From Prostheceraeus crozeri (lineage: Eukaryota > Platyhelminthes > Polycladida > Euryleptidae), in NCBI GenBank assembly GCA_907163375.1, contig CAJQUW010001747.1, positions 124,001 through 188,000 on the forward strand: a stretch of 64,000 bases of DNA, given 5' to 3'. Under the pieces are notes generated by a model, which was not told the origin of the DNA, ran no database searches, and saw only the letters and a list, made by a program, of their open reading frames with translations. The number at the start of each line of letters is the position of its first letter. The first letter of the stretch is position 1. Positions 60,281 to 64,000 of this stretch are shown piece by piece. The position numbers were made by a program, and so were the translations under genes.

Positions 60281-62444
60281 TTTGAGCAATGGCATAGAGA
60301 CCTAGTAGTATTAGGCATGCTATTAGTAGCTATTAGTAGGCATGTATTAGTAGTAGTGGTCACATAATCGAAATTAGAATGTGCTCATCATAACGAAATT
60401 GAAATATTATACAACTTTTTCAAAGAAATCATCAGGTTATATTTTTAGGAAGAATGTGATTCATCAGCGAAACGTCACATCACACCTCTACCCGGAAAAA
60501 CTTCCTTCCCAAGGGAGGATGTTTAAGTTTATAGGGTGAACATTAGTCAATGGAGGAAATAAGGAGGAATCATGCATTACTCAATATTGCAGCCTGAGTT
60601 CGCATGTTAATTCCTTCCTGCTTTTCTTTTAACTTTTGCTTCCTCTTTTGCATTGCAGCAAGCTTGATGTGATGATTACTGACTTTTAGTTTGAAAATCT
60701 AACGGATGAACTATTTCTCTTGTCATCAAACTCGATTTAACTGCATTTTTGAAATCAGTTTATTGTATAGGATTGGATGATCTAGATGTGTCAATTGACA
60801 TGGTCGAAGTATGTCTCGAAATTCAAAGCGACTAACCCTCAAAGATAGTAGTATTTGATAAAATGGGAATCATAATGTCTTTGTATTCCGGAATAACCAA
60901 CCTGCATTTTCGTGCATGCACCTTGTTAGTTGTCTTTCCCAACTGTATGCCTTGTCGACTGCGAATTTAGCACAGTGAGTGACGTAATTGTAATAAAATG
61001 AGCTACAAAAACGGATCGAGGTGATTAGCGTACGAAACTCACTTTGATGCTGACATAGAGAGCCTAGTAAAATGTCATTTTGTTCCAGAATCTAACTGAA
61101 ACATACGTGCAGTTTGTGTAAGATTTTGTTACAGTTAGGTTGAGAAACACTGGTCTATTAATGTATTCATTTTTTCGCTGTCTCATAGATCAAACAATTT
61201 AATCAATGAATGAGTATGACTGGTATTATTGAGTATTTATAAATCATTTGATACAGGATTTAAAACTTATGAAAGATTGCTCTAAAATGGCCAAAATGCT
61301 CTAATTCTGAACTCGATGAATCTATTAGATTTAAGAATTCATTTTCGTATTCTTTTCAATGGCGCTTTAGATTACATGAACAAAATTATCTTAAAGACAA
61401 TTTTTCTTATGCGCATGTACGAGTATGTTTGTTTACTCTTCATACACCGGAGTTTGAAGGTGGTAATTTTTGGTTCGTTGGTGAGTGACTTCGGACAGTC
61501 ATTGAGATCACATTGAAGTACAATATGATCACCAAACAAGAAAGTGTGAATATTATGTCCAACTATCTTTATCAGTCAGCAACCACTTTACATCAGTGCA
61601 TTCGAACTTTTGAATGAGGCTTTCAAGTGCTCACTGGTGAACGAGTGAACTGAACGAATGAGATTTTCTAGCAACTACCATTAATCTGAACCGAAGGAAG
61701 AAATTGCCTTTCATGAATTAATGAATAATAAATTGAACTGATGTTTCTCCAATTCCCATCCAATGTTGTTCATTAGTAATTCATTAGTTCTCATTGATGT
61801 CAATTTTTCATACATCCAAAATTCTGCACGTTTTTAAAAGCATTAAAATTTCTTATGATTTTGTAATGTAGTACATGAATTGGCTGTATGTGCATATAGA
61901 TCTGTAACTATTGTAGAAGTTGTCGATTGCTTTGATTTTTAATCACATCATCAAGTATTCGGGTGCTGAATTAACATCTAAACCAAATTTTGATGAAACA
62001 AAGTTATGCTATCGCCATGTGCATGTACTTTATCATAAATGAAAATTGTCAGTGAAGGAAGTCAAGTAGGCTGATACTTACGTTTAAATGTCAATTTAAT
62101 TAAAATTTGATGCAGATTTGCTCTCAGCGTAGACCAGACTTTGTCAAGTCAAATTGTATGATTTCAGTAGACGTACTGCTAGAGGCCATTTCAATTTTAG
62201 AATCATGCACCTTAAATGTGATGAGGGTTCTCAAGTCTCAAAGTCGCTAAATTCTATTCAGAAAAGAACACTTTCTATGCATTTTAAAAGTTTGATAAGC
62301 ATCGCATCTGTTTTCCCTCTCACACGCAGTACGCATTACCGAAAATATTTGAATATTTCACACTGAGCTCCTTTATTCGCATCAGACTAAAAAATAGGAG
62401 AGAACACATCGTTGCAAAAATGGCCACTGAGGAGAGTAATCCTG
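60281..62444. other. No recognised gene
   Basis: A-T rich with short frames only; nothing assigned. Confidence 0.4.
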
Positions 62445-63386
62445 CAGGGTGTTCATACTGATCCCGCCGATTTTTAGTGAAGACACTTTCGAGAAAATTC
62501 TAACTCTCGCTGATAGAAGTTGAAGTTAGACATGATCTATTCAACAACTTGAATTCGTCAAACAGACCACTGATTCTCTCAGGTGCGATGAGAAAAGGCA
62601 ACTTATTGTCAGCCTAGTCATCTTTCTGTAGATCGTGGATTACAAAGATATGACAACTGCTGAAATAACTACCCCTTCACTTTCAATTATAAAGAGGTTT
62701 GAGAATAGTTGATTAAAAATCATAAAAGGATCACCGCAAGCTTCAGCCATATGAGACTATGAATCTCGATTCTTGGATGTTCTTATATGTTCTTCCGTGA
62801 TCTCATGGTAGCAGTCAATAGACTTGGAGAGTGTCTGATATGAAGAAAAAGAGAGGCAAAACAGTTATTTGAGTGCGAAGTCTGTGCTTTGGAGTGTCAA
62901 GAATGGTGGTTCATCTTAAGGTGGATGGGTCTTCGTTCCTGGAAGTTAACCAGGATTCAAGAGCTAGGCCTACAGACAGATGTAGGGCCGAGAAGGCTTG
63001 AATTCTGTCGGGCTCCTCTTCAGCGACAACCATTGCATCCGAATTTTGTGCAGAATATTCCCCTTAGAGATGAGGCCACTTTCCATTTCAGTGTCCCATC
63101 ATCGAGGCTTGATAGCAGCTTCATCTACTCGCATGAAAGTCTGTTTGGAAAGTTCACTATGAGTCACATCAACTGAATTCATTGAATTGGCTTATCAGTC
63201 AGTTTTTCAAACGCCACAACTTGTGCGTGGTCTCTAAAGGCGTGCATTTTGAGCAGCTACTTTGAATTTTTTCGCTGTATTTCAAGTTATCATTGGTGGC
63301 AGTGCTTAGTTAAATTCAATATTATTTAGGTATAAATGATAATCTTACTTTTTGCAGTAATCGTCAGGATCAACGTGAACACCCTG
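62445..63386 (+). mobile_element. Decayed mariner-like element (CAGGGTGTTCA termini)
   Basis: The left end CAGGGTGTTCATACTGATCC and the right end, inverted, CAGGGTGTTCACGTTGATCC are followed by further similarity (CGATT). TA follows the right end; the left neighbour is TG, so the duplication has decayed. It is about 940 bp, with a transposase fragment inside. Confidence 0.75.
62960..63105 (+). pseudogene. Mariner-like transposase fragment around the first catalytic Asp
   Basis: The translation GPRRLEFCRAPLQRQ then HPNFVQNIPLRDEATFHFS matches the RLEFC...HPxFxxxILFSDEATF region of IS630-Tc1-mariner enzymes related to the two DDxD copies elsewhere in the window. The second and third catalytic motifs are absent and the rest of the element is non-coding. 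Confidence 0.75.
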
Positions 63387-63388
63387 TA

Positions 63389-64000
63389 TATATTTAATCT
63401 AATTACTTCCACGATCAATTTGATGTTAATTGAGTATATTGAATTTTAAAAATAAAGAAGCGACTGCAACAATGTGATAGTATATTGACTATGGCTTTAA
63501 ACATTGAAATTGAATGTTTCTGAGACATTATCTACCACTCATATTGTATGGTACTATTTTCATGAATATACCATCGTGGCCAGAAAATCAAGCCCACCCA
63601 TGGGCTTTGACTGCATTCATTAATTAAATTTGTTGAATGCATCAGCATAATCAATTGTGAGCCCGAGGAAGCATTTCATTTATGACGTATTCCATTTTTT
63701 CGTTAAATTGTCAATAGCTGTTTGGAATTGCCTATTGTACGTCTACCTACATACTATGTGTAGGTGAAGCGAGAGACGTATCTGAATTCCGAGTTAAAAT
63801 CGTTGCTTTGGTTGAATCAACAGTGTCAAAAAGCATGGACATTGATTTTATCTAAGGATGTTGTTAATGTTAAATGCGTTGAAATTCCATGTCATTACAC
63901 AAAGAAAAAACTGCGGACAATCACGGGTAAGCCCATTTACTGATTGGGTTGAACACGCTTCCGTCGAATTCTCCTCACTTGAAAAGTATTGAGAACTGTT
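63389..64000. other. No recognised feature
   Basis: Nothing recognised on either strand. Confidence 0.4.

Overview
This is AT-rich animal genomic DNA with one clear host gene, the small GTPase RAB14, on the + strand. It is split into five coding exons between 23098 and 47472. The splice sites are canonical and the predicted protein is 216 residues. Tc1/mariner, hAT, copia and Penelope-like elements, together with frequent short words such as aggcct and acatgt, suggest a marine invertebrate, perhaps a deuterostome such as an echinoderm or hemichordate. That placement is a weak inference.

Most of the rest is a transposon graveyard. Left flank (1-23 kb): a copia LTR-retrotransposon fossil at the window edge; hAT and LINE fragments; three short non-autonomous DNA elements, two of them with 6-bp target duplications; a hAT (10435-13790) inside a shorter repeat with a perfect 8-bp duplication; a second decayed copia; a mariner with 166-bp inverted repeats; and a 3.7-kb element (17201-20933). 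That last element carries an almost complete transposase-like gene of a family I cannot firmly name and eight copies of a 15-bp motif near its ends. A copia gag fragment lies just before RAB14.

RAB14 (23-47.5 kb): intron 1 is 67 bp. Introns 2 to 4 are 5.7, 13.1 and 4.8 kb and are filled with a minisatellite, Penelope-like remnants with hammerhead-ribozyme-like cores, a three-level nest (Tc1 inside a DD41D mariner inside an older TIR element), a younger relative of that TIR element, and two hAT elements. One hAT keeps a three-exon reading frame; the other contains a Penelope fragment.

Right flank (47.5-64 kb): mostly unrecognised sequence, with a second copy of the repeat hit by the hAT (an empty-site control), a MITE with a perfect 8-bp duplication, three adjacent hairpins, and a decayed mariner.

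Several unrelated DNA elements here share one design: short terminal inverted repeats plus many copies of a private 10-16 bp motif close to both ends. These are good candidates for transposase-binding arrays.
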